Source of the DNA: Conchocele bisecta
Taxonomy: Eukaryota > Mollusca > Bivalvia > Lucinida > Thyasiridae
Assembly: GCA_029237695.1 (NCBI GenBank)
Contig: CM055273.1
Coordinates: 60,315,968 to 60,379,967 of the forward strand
Reading direction: 5' to 3'
Length of the DNA stretch: 64,000 nt
In this document: one piece after another, positions 56,501 through 60,780 of the stretch
Layout of the letters: every line of letters begins with the position of its first letter
Position numbering within the stretch: position 1 is the stretch's first letter
Notes under the pieces: model-generated
The model's input: the letters and a program-made list of their open reading frames with translations, nothing else
What the model was told of the DNA's origin: nothing
The model's database searches: none
Made by a program: the position numbers and the translations under genes

Positions 56501-58176
56501 CCAAGTAATTCAAGGTTAAATGTAGGTCAAGGTAAAATATAGGTCAGGGGTTATTGATGTACATCCCTATGAGAAAAAGTTATCCAAGTATGGTGTCTGT
56601 ATGCACAATAGTATTCCATCTACAAGCTTGACTAAAAACTTTAACCAAGGTTGACTAAAAACCTTAACCAAGGGGAATTAACTAAGTAATTCAAGGTTAA
56701 ATGTAGGTCAAGGTAAAATATAGGTCAGGAGTTGTTGATGTACATCACTAGGAGATAAGGTTGTCCAAGTATGGTTGGTGTAGGGCCAGGAGTATTCCAT
56801 CGACAAGCTTGACTAAAAACCTTAACCAAGGGGAATTAACTAAGTAATTGAAGAGGAAATGTAGGTCAAGGTCAAATATAGATCAGGGGTTATTGATGTA
56901 CATCACTAGGAGATGAAGTTGTCCAAGTATGGTGGGTGTAGGGCCAGTAGTATTCCATATACAAGCTTGACTAAAAACCTTAACCAAGGGGAATTAAGTA
57001 AGTAATTCAAGAGGAAATGTAGGTCAAGGTCAAATATAGATCAGGGGTTATTGATGTACATCCCTATGAGAAAAGGATGTCCAAGTATGGTGTAGGTATG
57101 CACAATAGTATTCCATGTACAAGCTTGATTAAAAACCTTAACCAAGGTTGACTAAAAACCTTAACCAAGGGGAATTAACTAAGTAATTCAAGAGGAAATG
57201 TAGGTCAAGGTCAAATATAGATCAGGGGTTATTGATGTACATCACTAAGAGATGAAGTTGTCCAAGTATGGTGGGTGTAGGGCCAGTAGTATTCCATATA
57301 CATGGTTGACTAAAAACCTTAACCAAGGCGTGACGTGACGGTGACGCCGACGCCGGGGTGACAACATAAGCTCTACTTATTCTTCGAATAGTCGAGCTAA
57401 AAAGCAAACTAGACATTCTAAGTCCATGACCTTGACCCCTGGGGGTCGTAAATGGGGGTCGTAGGTTTGTTGCAGAATGATGTATGAGTGTCAGAGAAGG
57501 GCCGGGTAAAATATCACTGCATTCCGCAAAGGGAAAGAGAAGTTATAAGGAAATTTACATTTGTTAAGTTTTAGTTTTTTTATAAGATTATAAGTCCGTG
57601 ACCTTGAGCCCTGGCATAAATGGGGGTCGTAGGTTTGTTGCAGAATGATGTATGAGTGTCAGAGAAGGGGCGGGTAAAATATGAAAGATTTCCGCAAAGG
57701 GAAAGAGAAGTTAAAAGGAAATGTACAATTGTTAAGTTTTTGTTTTTTTCTAAGTTTCTAAGTCCGTGACCTTGACCCCTGGCATAAATGGGGGTCATAA
57801 GTTTGTTGCAGAATGATGTATGAGTGTCAGAGAAGGGGCGGGTAAAATATGAAAGATTTCCGAAAAGGGAAAGAGAAGTTAAAAGGAAATTTACAATTGT
57901 TAAGTTTTGTGACGGACGGACAAGCTGACTCCAGTATACCCCCCCACAACTTCGTTGCGGAGGGTATAATAATCTATAATTACAGCCAAATATTTCTATA
58001 CCCTCTGCATTGTATTCATCGGCTTTTTGTCGCAGGTCATCAACCACGAGCTGTGTATCTCTCTCCCGCAGTTCATTCCTCGTCATGAGTCCATGTAGCT
58101 TACCCACGGTGTACTGGTTTAGCTCATATGCCGGTACAGCCTCGTCCCCAAACAGCTTCTCTAGCCATACCTGTAC
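23474..58176 (-). CDS. HAUS1: HAUS1, augmin complex subunit 1 (eight coding exons; first exon not found)
   Basis: Minus-strand gene with coding exons 58002-58176, 52657-52789, 43029-43163, 40804-40927, 38344-38409, 37236-37307, 32348-32395 and 23474-23524. Every intron is GT-AG and every phase fits: exon lengths 175, 133, 135, 124, 66, 72, 48 and 51 nt give 267 residues plus TGA, against about 278 in human HAUS1. The order of motifs follows that protein: WLEKLFGD, RDTQLVVDDLRQKADEYN, LSSASLSQSGL, then long coiled coil, EYHQALVK, LKEKLQSYHGLPP and the C-terminal ALEEELRQKIDV. HAUS1 belongs to the eight-subunit augmin (HAUS) complex that recruits gamma-tubulin ring complex to spindle microtubules for branching nucleation; it is almost entirely coiled coil. 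Introns are 1.0-9.5 kb and repeat-filled. The initiator exon (~10 residues expected) lies above 58.2 kb, possibly outside the window. Confidence 0.88.
23530..24046. other. Intron sequence, no features
   Basis: Only a short 'cacttcacatgcacttcaca' run around 23600-23625. No gene or repeat family recognised. Confidence 0.4.
26304..26816. mobile_element. TTAA-bounded MITE family E
   Basis: Ends 'ttaaaggcacatgcccactc' and 'gtgggcatgtacctttaa'; interior matches the other two copies, in inverse orientation to 15333-15814. Confidence 0.65.
27345..27815. mobile_element. ~470-bp TIR element, sister of 45000-45476
   Basis: Ends 'aggttagaagacaccaaa' and 'tttggtggtgtctaacct'. Shares with the 45-kb copy 'tagtccggtataaaaaaata', 'ccacagcatccatacgaata' and more (about 80% similar by eye). 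The short frame starting MQNQYRLAAGHVQ is broken in the sister copy, so no coding claim. Confidence 0.55.
28864..29176. mobile_element. MITE family C
   Basis: Ends 'gtagccgatttcatcaaaat' and 'tggtgaaataggctac'; centre 'cacagccattttggctgtg'. Nested in the right TIR of the 5-kb element. Confidence 0.75.
29346..31146. mobile_element. Helentron/pearl-like element, ~158-bp tandem core
   Basis: Head 'aacaagagctgtagg', hairpin with 'agaac(a/g)gc', then AGCTCGACT. Core: nine copies of a unit containing 'gatgtacatcactaggagat' and 'ttgtccaagtatggt', spaced 157-186 bp; the longer spacings come from an extra 'ttgactaaaaaccttaacca'. Tail 'gacggtgacgccgacgc', hairpin 'attcttcaaat', AGTCGAGCT and an A-run. 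Non-coding. Same family at 32754, 49109 and 56062. Confidence 0.7.
31189..31448. mobile_element. Short Helentron-like element
   Basis: Head 'aacaagaattccgcggaatt' (perfect hairpin), then TCTCGCC; tail 'gacgacgacgactccgg', then GGCGAGA and an A-run. Head and tail 7-mers are reverse complements. Contains 'ttgaccttgaccc'. The same head occurs at 59935. Confidence 0.6.
31574..31936. mobile_element. Family G element: long perfect palindrome plus TIR part
   Basis: A ~155-bp almost perfect palindrome (31582-31735) with arms starting 'ggaatgaatggcctttttgt' and centre 'gaaggccggaaggcctcg', followed by ~200 bp bounded by 'ataattccagca' and 'tgctggaattat'. Copies at 38428 and 51516 are nearly identical, implying recent spread. 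Both strands give the same false ORF. Confidence 0.75.
31937..32340. other. Intron sequence
   Basis: Apart from a small inverted pair 'aaggtacaa...ttgtacctaag' and 'gtgtctcatatgagacact' near 31989-32045, nothing recognised. Confidence 0.35.
32348..32395 (-). CDS. HAUS1: HAUS1 micro-exon
   Basis: 48 nt, 16 codons (DAIQAHMKLDEIRDKV), phase 0. Acceptor ctttctag|GATGCC; donor AAAGTT|gtgagt. Corresponds to the 'LP...A..KIEEAK' segment near the C-terminus of HAUS1. Confidence 0.83.
32754..34615. mobile_element. Helentron/pearl-like element, ~158-bp tandem core
   Basis: Same family as 29346-31146: head 'aacaagagctgtagg', AGCTCGACT; ten core units; tail 'gacggtgacgccgacgccgg', hairpin 'attcttcgaat', AGTCAAGCT (one change from the perfect complement), A-run. 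Short reading frames inside are core artefacts. In the intron between the 37.3- and 32.4-kb HAUS1 exons. Confidence 0.7.
34720..35512. mobile_element. TTAA-type elements, adjoining copies
   Basis: 34720-34931: 'ccctttcaacactacagagc' to 'ggtgaaagtgttaaccc'. From 34926 a second starts 'ttaaccctttcaacactaga', and 'ggggtgaaagggttaat' ends the block at ~35510, with 'gatcatgagccggctcataa' inside. Boundaries between copies are unclear; non-coding. Confidence 0.45.
35640..35848 (-). mobile_element. tRNA-derived SINE
   Basis: On the minus strand 'ggccggattagctaggtaga' + 'gcg' fits a tRNA A-box region and 'ccgggttcaattccc' a B box. The body includes 'gtgtccttgggcaagacaac', typical of metazoan SINEs. 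Non-coding retroelement in an intron. Confidence 0.65.
35874..36031. mobile_element. TTAA palindromic element, short copy
   Basis: Ends 'ttaacccttagaatgct' and 'gcggtgaaagggttaa', internal 'ttgacagcactttagaa'. Related to 23141-23389 but with the central hairpin lost. Confidence 0.6.
36344..36722. mobile_element. MITE family F, two partial copies
   Basis: 'cgtttcactaaactttgtac' + 'gactaaaatgttcgtaag' occurs at ~36350 and again at ~36572; both lack a proper right end. The full form is at 45904-46130. Confidence 0.5.
36723..36980. mobile_element. Tandem-core element, 3' end
   Basis: 'aaatgaccttgaccttcaga', then repeated 'gggcgacacggg / cgacgcgggcgac', then 'gctaaagcaggcgcgaca' and A-run, the same terminus as at 3840-3872. 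Confidence 0.45.
36988..37200 (-). mobile_element. Possible SINE fragment
   Basis: Minus strand has 'gttgtgagttcaaaaccta' (B-box-like) after 'acttcaatattgaag'. Weak; could be another TE fragment. Confidence 0.25.
37236..37307 (-). CDS. HAUS1: HAUS1 micro-exon
   Basis: 72 nt, 24 codons, phase 0. Acceptor gtctcccag|GACCTG; donor CCCCCG|gtaagt. Encodes DLRCLQDEMGPLKEKLQSYH and GLPP, the conserved 'P.K.KL.SY..L.P' block of HAUS1. A family B MITE end lies about 20 nt upstream of the acceptor. Confidence 0.88.
37329..38021. mobile_element. Composite of MITEs A, B and others
   Basis: 37329 begins a family B end ('gactggagaaatggggctta'). 37375 begins family A ('gctccagataaggtgcgtag'), whose likely right end is at ~38021 ('cttatctgtaactctg'). 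Inside are the 'cattcacg(a/g)cactaacctac' repeat (37437, 37612), the hairpin 'ccactcatttgaaccgtctc' / inverse (37503-37552) and the mini-palindrome 37648-37716. Confidence 0.45.
38344..38409 (-). CDS. HAUS1: HAUS1 micro-exon
   Basis: 66 nt, exactly 22 codons, phase 0 on both sides. Acceptor gttatttacag|GGTCGC; donor TCTGAG|gtaagt. Starts GRLDKVGIEPSEYHQALVK; the 'G..PS..HQALV' pattern fits the HAUS1 turn between coiled coils. The palindromic family G element starts 18 nt upstream of this acceptor. Confidence 0.86.
38428..38784. mobile_element. Family G palindrome element abutting a HAUS1 exon
   Basis: Same structure as 31574-31936: palindrome centre 'gaaggccggaaggcctcg' near 38508, right part bounded by 'ataattccagca' / 'tgctggaattat'. 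The left edge is 18 nt from the 3' splice site of the 38344-38409 exon. Confidence 0.75.
38850..39104. mobile_element. MITE family B
   Basis: Ends 'gcctgtgactggagcaatgg' and 'atttctccagtcactgcca'; contains 'gtgtagatccagatcagctg' and a doubled 'atgcttcta' segment. Confidence 0.7.
39161..39559. mobile_element. MITE family A
   Basis: Ends 'gctccagataagg' and 'ccttatctggagctctg'; central hairpin 'catcttggtatttcattaga' with inverse arm around 39330-39382. 39560-39765 holds nothing further recognised. Confidence 0.7.
39767..40575. mobile_element. Helentron/pearl-like element, truncated 3'
   Basis: Same family as 5126-7347: head 'aacaagagttgtcag', AGCTCGCCTG; about five ~165-bp core units; stops after 'gttaagtttgtggacgcc' without the terminal hairpin and CAGGCGAGCT. 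Confidence 0.6.
40804..40927 (-). CDS. HAUS1: HAUS1 exon (coiled coil)
   Basis: 124 nt: one base plus 41 codons, leaving phase 0. Acceptor cttgtttcag|GGCCC; donor CTGCAG|gtgaca. Starts ALGDLESKVVHDHPTIEKHA and ends SREYKSQVQQLQ. Its first ~85 nt are duplicated just upstream (40954-41040). Confidence 0.88.
40954..41040 (-). pseudogene. Partial tandem duplicate of a HAUS1 exon, potential cassette exon
   Basis: Repeats the acceptor (gtcttgtttcag) and the first ~80 nt of the 40804-40927 exon with a few substitutions (for example His to Leu in PTIEKLARE). It then diverges and reaches a possible donor ACAAT|gtaaag at 40953. Ending there the segment is 87 nt, phase 2 on both sides, so it could be spliced in without breaking frame, adding 29 residues; read through, it meets a TAA at once. 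Whether it is used is unknown. Confidence 0.5.
41050..41534. other. Intron spacer with one tandem-core-like unit
   Basis: 41340-41534 resembles one tandem-core unit ('gtggatttgtcacagcatga', 'tgtgaccgtgaccttgg'). 41050-41340 shows nothing recognised. Confidence 0.35.
41698..41960. mobile_element. Two palindromic MITEs inside the Tc1 TIR
   Basis: 41698-41813 is bounded by 'ttatcccgtcaacac' / 'gtgttgacgggataa'; 41814-41960 by 'agaatagtaggttagtgccg' / 'cggcactaacctgctattct', with the inner hairpin 'gaaacgggatg...catcccgtttc'. Pieces of the second occur at 37437 and 37612. Confidence 0.65.
42165..42676 (+). pseudogene. Tc1/mariner transposase remnant
   Basis: Frame-broken C-terminal catalytic part only. 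Recognisable pieces: LFTDE (42194-42208), IRVWAGIS-like, VVHDNAPC (second catalytic Asp, ~42413-42439), then AQGGHMLY and stop. Several stops and shifts, and the N-terminal DNA-binding half is absent, so it is inactive. Family call rests on the order DE - W.G - HDNA - GGH. Confidence 0.75.
43029..43163 (-). CDS. HAUS1: HAUS1 exon (coiled coil)
   Basis: 135 nt, phase 2 in and out. Acceptor catcggcag|TTTCC; donor AAAAA|gtgagt (strong). Encodes FLLALQQLDDEVRRVEEARQ onward to SALK(K), continuous amphipathic coiled coil. Family B MITE ends lie about 20 nt away on both sides. Confidence 0.87.
43182..43330. mobile_element. MITE family B, left part
   Basis: 'ggtggctgcgactcaag', 'gaccagtgtagatccagatc' and 'catgcttctaacaag' in family B order; the right half is missing. 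Starts about 20 nt upstream of the HAUS1 exon acceptor. 43331-43540 shows nothing recognised. Confidence 0.6.
43544..44065 (+). CDS. C2H2 zinc-finger protein, intronless, probably truncated
   Basis: 173 residues from ATG (an in-frame TAA lies immediately before it) to TGA. Six finger units of ~28 residues: fingers 1, 2, 4 and 6 have intact C2H2 sets (e.g. CDVCGKCFSRKSSLASH). Finger 3 has Gly in place of the second Cys (CHQGG), and finger 5 ends HMRAR, losing its last His. Linkers are eroded; only SGQKP and RTGEL resemble TGEKP. Lies inside a HAUS1 intron on the opposite strand, with a SINE-like repeat starting right at its stop. Most likely a decaying, perhaps retrotransposed, fragment of a larger finger gene. 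Confidence 0.6.
   Translation: MPFKCDVCGKCFSRKSSLASHFRVHSGQKPYKCDICGKCVSQKQQLVKHICSHFGHIQYKCHQGGKSFIQNKNMDNHKSKHTKTHQCESCGKRVSYLKCLSKHILTHRHEPDSNNNCKLCGKNFKMEYQLIAHMRARTGELLYNCDLCGTNVYTKSCLIHHIRSHVSPSPKLI
44066..44735. mobile_element. SINE-like family S with nested family C MITE
   Basis: 'ctggtgtttaatggcc' through 'gcgagggccaaacc' (44389) and, after the MITE, 'ctccggtcaggattacggta' to 44735. The family C copy (44391-44681) has ends 'gtagcttatttcaccaac' and 'atgaaatcggttac'. Confidence 0.65.
44726..44866. repeat. Near-perfect palindrome ~140 bp
   Basis: 'aaaatacatgtacatttaga' at the left and 'tctaaatgtacatgtatttt' at the right; centre 'ggtggcaggtcacgcaggtc' / 'acctgccacc'. A hairpin-type MITE not seen elsewhere here. 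Confidence 0.7.
44930..45772. mobile_element. MITE family A split by a ~475-bp element
   Basis: Family A left part 44930-44999 ('gctccagataaggaattagt' to 'gggtattt') and right part 45477-45772 ('aatttaattgggtaaaataa' to 'cttatctggagctctg'). The insert (45000-45476) is the sister of 27345-27815 and ends 'ggtggttgctagcct'. Confidence 0.6.
45904..46130. mobile_element. MITE family F, full copy
   Basis: Ends 'ggggccgtttcactaaactt' and 'aagtttagtgaaacgggccc'; inner arms 'gtaaacaattattggattta' and 'cacttacgaacatttt'. Other partial copies at 36.3, 36.6 and 47.2 kb. Confidence 0.75.
46131..46875. other. Intron spacer with G-rich run
   Basis: 46263-46303 has a G-rich run (ggggggtgggggaggtgg and a poly-G of 14). 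Otherwise no recognised element or gene. Confidence 0.35.
46876..47072. mobile_element. Palindromic MITE ('cagggattccgctgg' ends)
   Basis: Ends 'cagggattccgctgg' and 'ccagcggaatccctg' are perfect inverses; inner arms 'ggcgataaaa' / 'ttttattgcc'. It interrupts a tandem-core-like unit ('gaccttggggttagtaggg' ... 'taggggccaaaggtcatagg'). Confidence 0.75.
47216..47358. mobile_element. MITE family F, partial
   Basis: 'gggcccatttcactaaactt' with 'ggatttacatttattgagca' and its inverse; right terminus missing. 47359-47545 is another tandem-core-like unit; 47575-47775 holds fragments of family A and TTAA elements. Confidence 0.5.
47860..48095. mobile_element. Palindromic MITE around 'ccacaggttgaagtaac'
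   Basis: Left 'ccacaggttgaagtaacgga' and right 'gttacttcaacctgtgac' with long pairing arms ('ctataaatacattaaatatg', 'gaagaaaaaaaataagcta'). Centre near 47960. The open frame across it is an artefact. Confidence 0.7.
48100..48863. other. Intron spacer with a palindromic element
   Basis: 48595-48770 pairs 'aataggatattccattgtac' with 'gatggaatatcctctat' and 'aataatacactcgtgt' with 'acactcgtgtattattt', a palindromic MITE with an asymmetric loop. The rest is unassigned. Confidence 0.4.
48864..50974. mobile_element. Helentron-like element, ~152-bp core, with another nested in it
   Basis: Head 'aacaagagtaccgaaggtca', ATACGCCCGT; core of five to six units with 'gaagtagaacttgagttat' and 'ggacaaggatacagagtgcg'; tail 'ccgcccacccacccgccc', 'cgtcccgttttttcaa', ACGGGCGTAT and an A-run. 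Head/tail 10-mers are perfect reverse complements. The element at 49109-50160 is inserted inside one core unit. Confidence 0.7.
49109..50160. mobile_element. Helentron/pearl-like element nested in a core unit
   Basis: Family of 29346-31146: head 'aacaagagttgtagg', AGCTCGACT; about five core units; tail 'gacggtgacgccgac', AGTCAAGCT and A-run. Left flank 'cagagtgcgaaaatt' and right flank 'aaatggctgccaagg' rejoin to a normal core junction of the host element ('gcgaaaaataaaaatggc'). Confidence 0.7.
50975..51515. other. Intron spacer
   Basis: AT-rich, no recognised gene or repeat. Confidence 0.35.
51516..51878. mobile_element. Family G palindrome element
   Basis: Third copy; palindrome centre has an extra 'gaag' ('gaaggccggaaggaaggcct') and the right arm an extra 'at'. 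Right part bounded by 'ataattccagca' / 'tgctggaattat'. Confidence 0.75.
52075..52266. mobile_element. MITE family B, shorter copy
   Basis: Ends 'tgtggctgtgactag' and 'cttcagtcacagccaca'; ~190 bp with part of the interior lost. Confidence 0.7.
52303..52647. mobile_element. MITE family A next to a HAUS1 donor
   Basis: Ends 'gcgctccagaaaagttttgc' and 'ccttatctggagctctg'; contains 'tgagctgcaaaaagca' / 'tgctttttgcagctca' hairpin. The right edge is at +10 of the intron after the 52657-52789 exon. Confidence 0.7.
52657..52789 (-). CDS. HAUS1: HAUS1 exon
   Basis: 133 nt: two bases completing a Gly codon, 43 codons, two bases. Acceptor catttgcag|GTGAGC; donor ACAAG|gtaccg. Starts ERIEKILQGVSLSSASLSQS and ends LQVKDASDT, matching the segment before the central coiled coil in HAUS1. 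GC-rich against its surroundings. A family A MITE end lies at +10 of the intron (52647). Confidence 0.88.
53101..53306. mobile_element. MITE family A, compact perfect copy
   Basis: Ends 'agagctccagttaaggtgcg' and 'cgcaccttaactggagctct'; the whole 205 bp folds back through 'ttagaatcgtctca/atgattctaaa' at the centre. Confidence 0.8.
53330..53579. mobile_element. TTAA palindromic element
   Basis: Ends 'ttaacccttagaccgct' and 'agcggtgtaagggttaa'; centre 'gaatcatttccaatggaaat'. Close relative of 23141-23389. Confidence 0.75.
53648..54178. mobile_element. MITE family B with nested family C
   Basis: Family B left part 'aatggggcttacg ... gtgagctatttgatca', then family C (53818-54125, ends 'gtagccgatttcatc' / 'gaaatcggctac', centre 'cacagccaaaattggctgtg'), then the family B end 'ggagctacactggtcacaac ... 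acagtcacagccaca'. Confidence 0.7.
54236..54537. mobile_element. MITE family C flanked by a ~48-bp direct repeat
   Basis: Ends 'gtagcctatttcatcaac' and 'gatgaaatcggctac'; centre 'cacagccatttttggctgtg'. 'ggagaaatggggctcataat' + 'ttgtgaccagtctacagagc' stands on both sides. Confidence 0.7.
54574..54914. mobile_element. MITE family A, diverged
   Basis: Ends 'agagcttcagatat' and 'cttatctggatctc'; interior with 'gctttttgcagctcaaataa' as in the window-start copy. Confidence 0.6.
54932..55254. mobile_element. MITE family C
   Basis: Ends 'gtagccgatttcaccaac' and 'gttggtgaaatatgctac'; centre 'cacagccaaaatggctgtg'; a short internal duplication of 'ttttccgaaatg'. Confidence 0.75.
55345..55575. mobile_element. 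MITE family B, degraded
   Basis: 'gtgatcagtgtagatccaga', 'caggatctgcactgatcgca' and 'actggtcacaaatgccgtaa' in order; both TIRs eroded. 55580-56061 shows only the inverted pair 'gatttgtatgtggacatatg' / 'atatccacatacaaatc' (~55814-55917). Confidence 0.55.
56062..57403. mobile_element. Helentron/pearl-like element, ~158-bp core
   Basis: Head 'aacgagagctgtagg' (one change), AGCTCGACT; seven or so core units; tail 'gacggtgacgccgacgccgg', 'attcttcgaat', AGTCGAGCT, A-run. Same family as 29346. Confidence 0.7.
57404..57970. repeat. Tandem array, ~175-bp units, with terminal hairpin
   Basis: Three units ('ccgtgaccttga(g/c)ccctgg', 'gttgcagaatgatgtatgag'), then 'gacggacggacaagctgact' and hairpin 'agtatacccccccacaactt' / 'cggagggtata', as at 18 kb. 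A 3'-end tandem-core element abutting the previous one. Confidence 0.55.
58002..58176 (-). CDS. HAUS1: HAUS1 exon (N-terminal, first recognised)
   Basis: 58 codons plus one base. Acceptor ctgcctgcag|GTACAG, donor GAGG|gtatag (phase 1). Encodes VQVWLEKLFGDEAVPAYELN and later ERDTQLVVDDLRQKADEYNA, the best-conserved N-terminal block of HAUS1. No in-frame ATG precedes it in this exon, so translation starts in an upstream exon. A family B MITE fragment begins about 18 nt upstream of the acceptor (58195). Confidence 0.88.
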
Positions 58177-58194
58177 CTGCAGGCAGTGATTATA

Positions 58195-58440
58195 TGTGGC
58201 TGTGTGAAGAAATTGGACTAGTGTATCTCCTGATCAAATACATGTAGCACACTAATGTAGCCTGATATTGCTTGTTAGACGCATGATGGAATATTTTGTT
58301 TGTTTGTTTGTTGGGGTTTAACGGCCTATCAACAACAAAGGTCATATAAGGCCGGGTCAATGGGTATAATACTAAATCCCATGTATTACCTGTAAAAATG
58401 GGAGGAAAATCCCAAAGTCAGAACTGAATATTTACAATAA
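58195..58440. mobile_element. MITE B fragment and SINE-like family S fragment
   Basis: 58195-58285 begins 'tgtggctgtgtgaagaaatt' (family B end). 58290-58440 has (gttt)n, 'ggggtttaacggcctatcaa' and 'aagtcagaactgaatattta' of family S. Confidence 0.5.
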
Positions 58441-59655
58441 CAAGAGTTGTCAGAAGACAACGAAGCACGCCTGGTGGTGCTTTAGTTTAACAAATATCAA
58501 GAAGCTGTGTGAAAGGAAACAGAAATTAAAAGAAATTTCCGCCAAAGTTAAGTTTGCAAAAGCGCTAAGATTGTGACCTTGACCTTGGTGTTAGTGGGGG
58601 TCTGAGGGTCATGGATTTGGCAGGGCATCATAGTGAACCATTAGAGGAAGGGATGTGTAAGATATCAAGAAGAGCGGTGAAAGGAAACTGAAATTATAAC
58701 AAATTTCCCCCTTGACCTAGGGGTTAGCGGGGGTCTGAGGGCTGTGGATTTGACATGGCATGATAGAGAACCATTAGAGGAAGGCATGTATGAAATATCA
58801 AGAAGTTGGGTGAAAGGAAACAAACTGAAACTAGAAATGGACGCTTGTCGACAAGCGCATGTGTATCCCCCTCCCCAGATACACAAGTAGTTTGAAAAAA
58901 GGGTGTTCGAGTTATGCTCCGGAGACAAAATCAGTGACGGAAAAACAAAGGGAGATAACTAAAAAATTAGTGATGCAAGAGTTGTAATTCTTGCGTGACA
59001 CACCTTTAGGGTCGTGGTCTATGCAGGTGTGAAGTTTCATGAAAATATTCCAAACGGTGTTCGAGTTATGCTCCAGATACGAAATCAGTCCACGAAACAA
59101 CAAAGGGAGATAACTAAGAAATTAACGACGCAAGAGTTGTCATTCTTACGTGCGACACACCTTTGGGTCGTCTTCTATGCATGTGTGAAGTTTAATAAAC
59201 TATAAAATGTGTTCATAAAACACGGATGTCCCACATATCGCTTTGATAATAAATGAGGCCAAATTCCAAGTCAAAATTTTCTTTTACCTGAGCGTTAAAG
59301 TTTTTGAAGCACCAAGTATGTGACCTTGACCCTGGGCTTGGCGGGGGCAGGACGAACGTGGATTTGGCACAGGGCGGTAGAGGACCATTAGAGCAATGCA
59401 TATATGAAATATGAAGCTGATCCGTGAAAGAAAACAGAAATTATAAGATATTTACCCGAGCGTTAAAGTTTTTGAAGCACTAAGTATGTGATCTTAACCC
59501 TGGGCTTGGCGGGGGCAGGACGAACATGTATTTGGCACAGGGCGGTAGAGGACCATTAGAGCAATGTGTATATGAAATATGAAGGAGATCGGTCGAAGGA
59601 TGAAGAAATTATGAGACATTTACCCGAGTGTTAAAGTTTTGTGACGGACGGACGG
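58438..59655. repeat. Mixed tandem-core repeat pieces
   Basis: 58438 opens with head 'aacaagagttgtcag' and then ~165-bp units ('gtgaccttgaccttggtgtt'). 58900-59210 has a ~190-bp duplicated unit ('gggagataactaa', 'gcaagagttgt', 'gtgaagttt'). 59290-59650 has two ~180-bp units ('cttggcgggggcaggacgaa') and ends 'gacggacggacggacgggag'. No gene. Confidence 0.5.
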
Positions 59656-59932
59656 ACGGGAGGACGGGACGCACGTTCCTACGAATGAATACTTGTTGGG
59701 TTTTTACTCTATAAAAATACCCAACAAGAGTACCCAACACTATCCTAACCCTACCCAATAAGATCCCTGTACGCTTACAACAAGTACCCATTTGTGTGTG
59801 CGGACGGACGGACAAGGGTAACATTAAATGCCCCCTCCACTATCATGGTGGGGCATAACAATATTCCAAAGGGTGTTCGAGTTATGCTCTGGATACAAAA
59901 TCAGAGCACGAAACAACAAAGGGAGATAAGTA
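59656..59932. repeat. Terminal hairpins of tandem-core elements
   Basis: Hairpins 'tacttgttgggtttttactc' / 'aatacccaacaagagta' (59689-59735) and 'atgccccctccactatcatg' / 'gtggggcat' (59829-59857), separated by 'gcggacggacggacaagg'. Confidence 0.45.
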
Positions 59933-60780
59933 AACAAGAATTCCGCGGAATCAGATGCCTCGCCTTGTCCCGCCTTGACCTCGAGCCTGGGCCCGAAAGC
60001 AATTTTCACTGGCCCGAACATATTATACAATTGACTAGTGAGCCATAGAATATCATATTCTATGGCTCACTAGTCAATAATTGTTTTATTAAATGATAAT
60101 AGTCTGTATATAGCACTTATGACCTTATGCTGCTAGACAAAAATTGAAGAAAAAAAAAATGGAAAAAAAAAGTTTAAAAATTAAAAATAATAATGCTTGC
60201 TACTGGAGCCCAGAATTTTGTTTAATAGTCCTATATTTATCTACATATATCTGCACAGGTCCACATAATGCCACAATATTTTCAACACAGTTTACGGAAA
60301 TGTAATATACAAAAAAAAAAATTAAAAAATAATGCTCGCTACTGGAGCCCAGAATTTTTGTTAATAGTCCTATATTTAGCTACATATATCTGCACAGGTC
60401 CACATACTGCCAGAATATTGTCAACACAGTTTACGGAAATGTAATAATGTACCTGTATAAATTACCTGTAATAAGTTAGTGGTCAGTTAAAAAATTGAAA
60501 AAGAATGGAAAAAAAAAATGGAAAAAAAAGATTAAATTTAAAAAAAATAAAAAAAATAATGCTCGTACTGGAGCCCAGAATGTTTTTTAATAGTCCTATA
60601 TTTATCTACATATCATATATGCACAGGTCCACATATTGCCACAATATTTTCAACACAGTTTACGTAAATGTAATATAATCATTTACCTGTATAAATTACC
60701 TGTAAGTGGTCAGTTGCACATGCTAGCACATGCACAGGTGAATAGTCTGTATATAGTACTTACGACCTTATGCTACTAGA
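59933..60780. repeat. Low-complexity and ~200-bp repeat block
   Basis: Head 'aacaagaattccgcggaat' (as 31189), a 40-bp palindrome 'attgactagtgagccataga' / inverse (60031-60078), then three ~200-bp repeats with 'cactggagcccagaat', 'tagtcctatatttatctaca' and 'ttcaacacagtttacg' (one more at 63.1 kb), with poly-A tracts. Confidence 0.5.

Noticed and set aside
57580..58107. 175-codon frame as a separate gene
   Set aside because: It starts inside a HAUS1 exon and then runs through intron into the ~175-bp tandem array.
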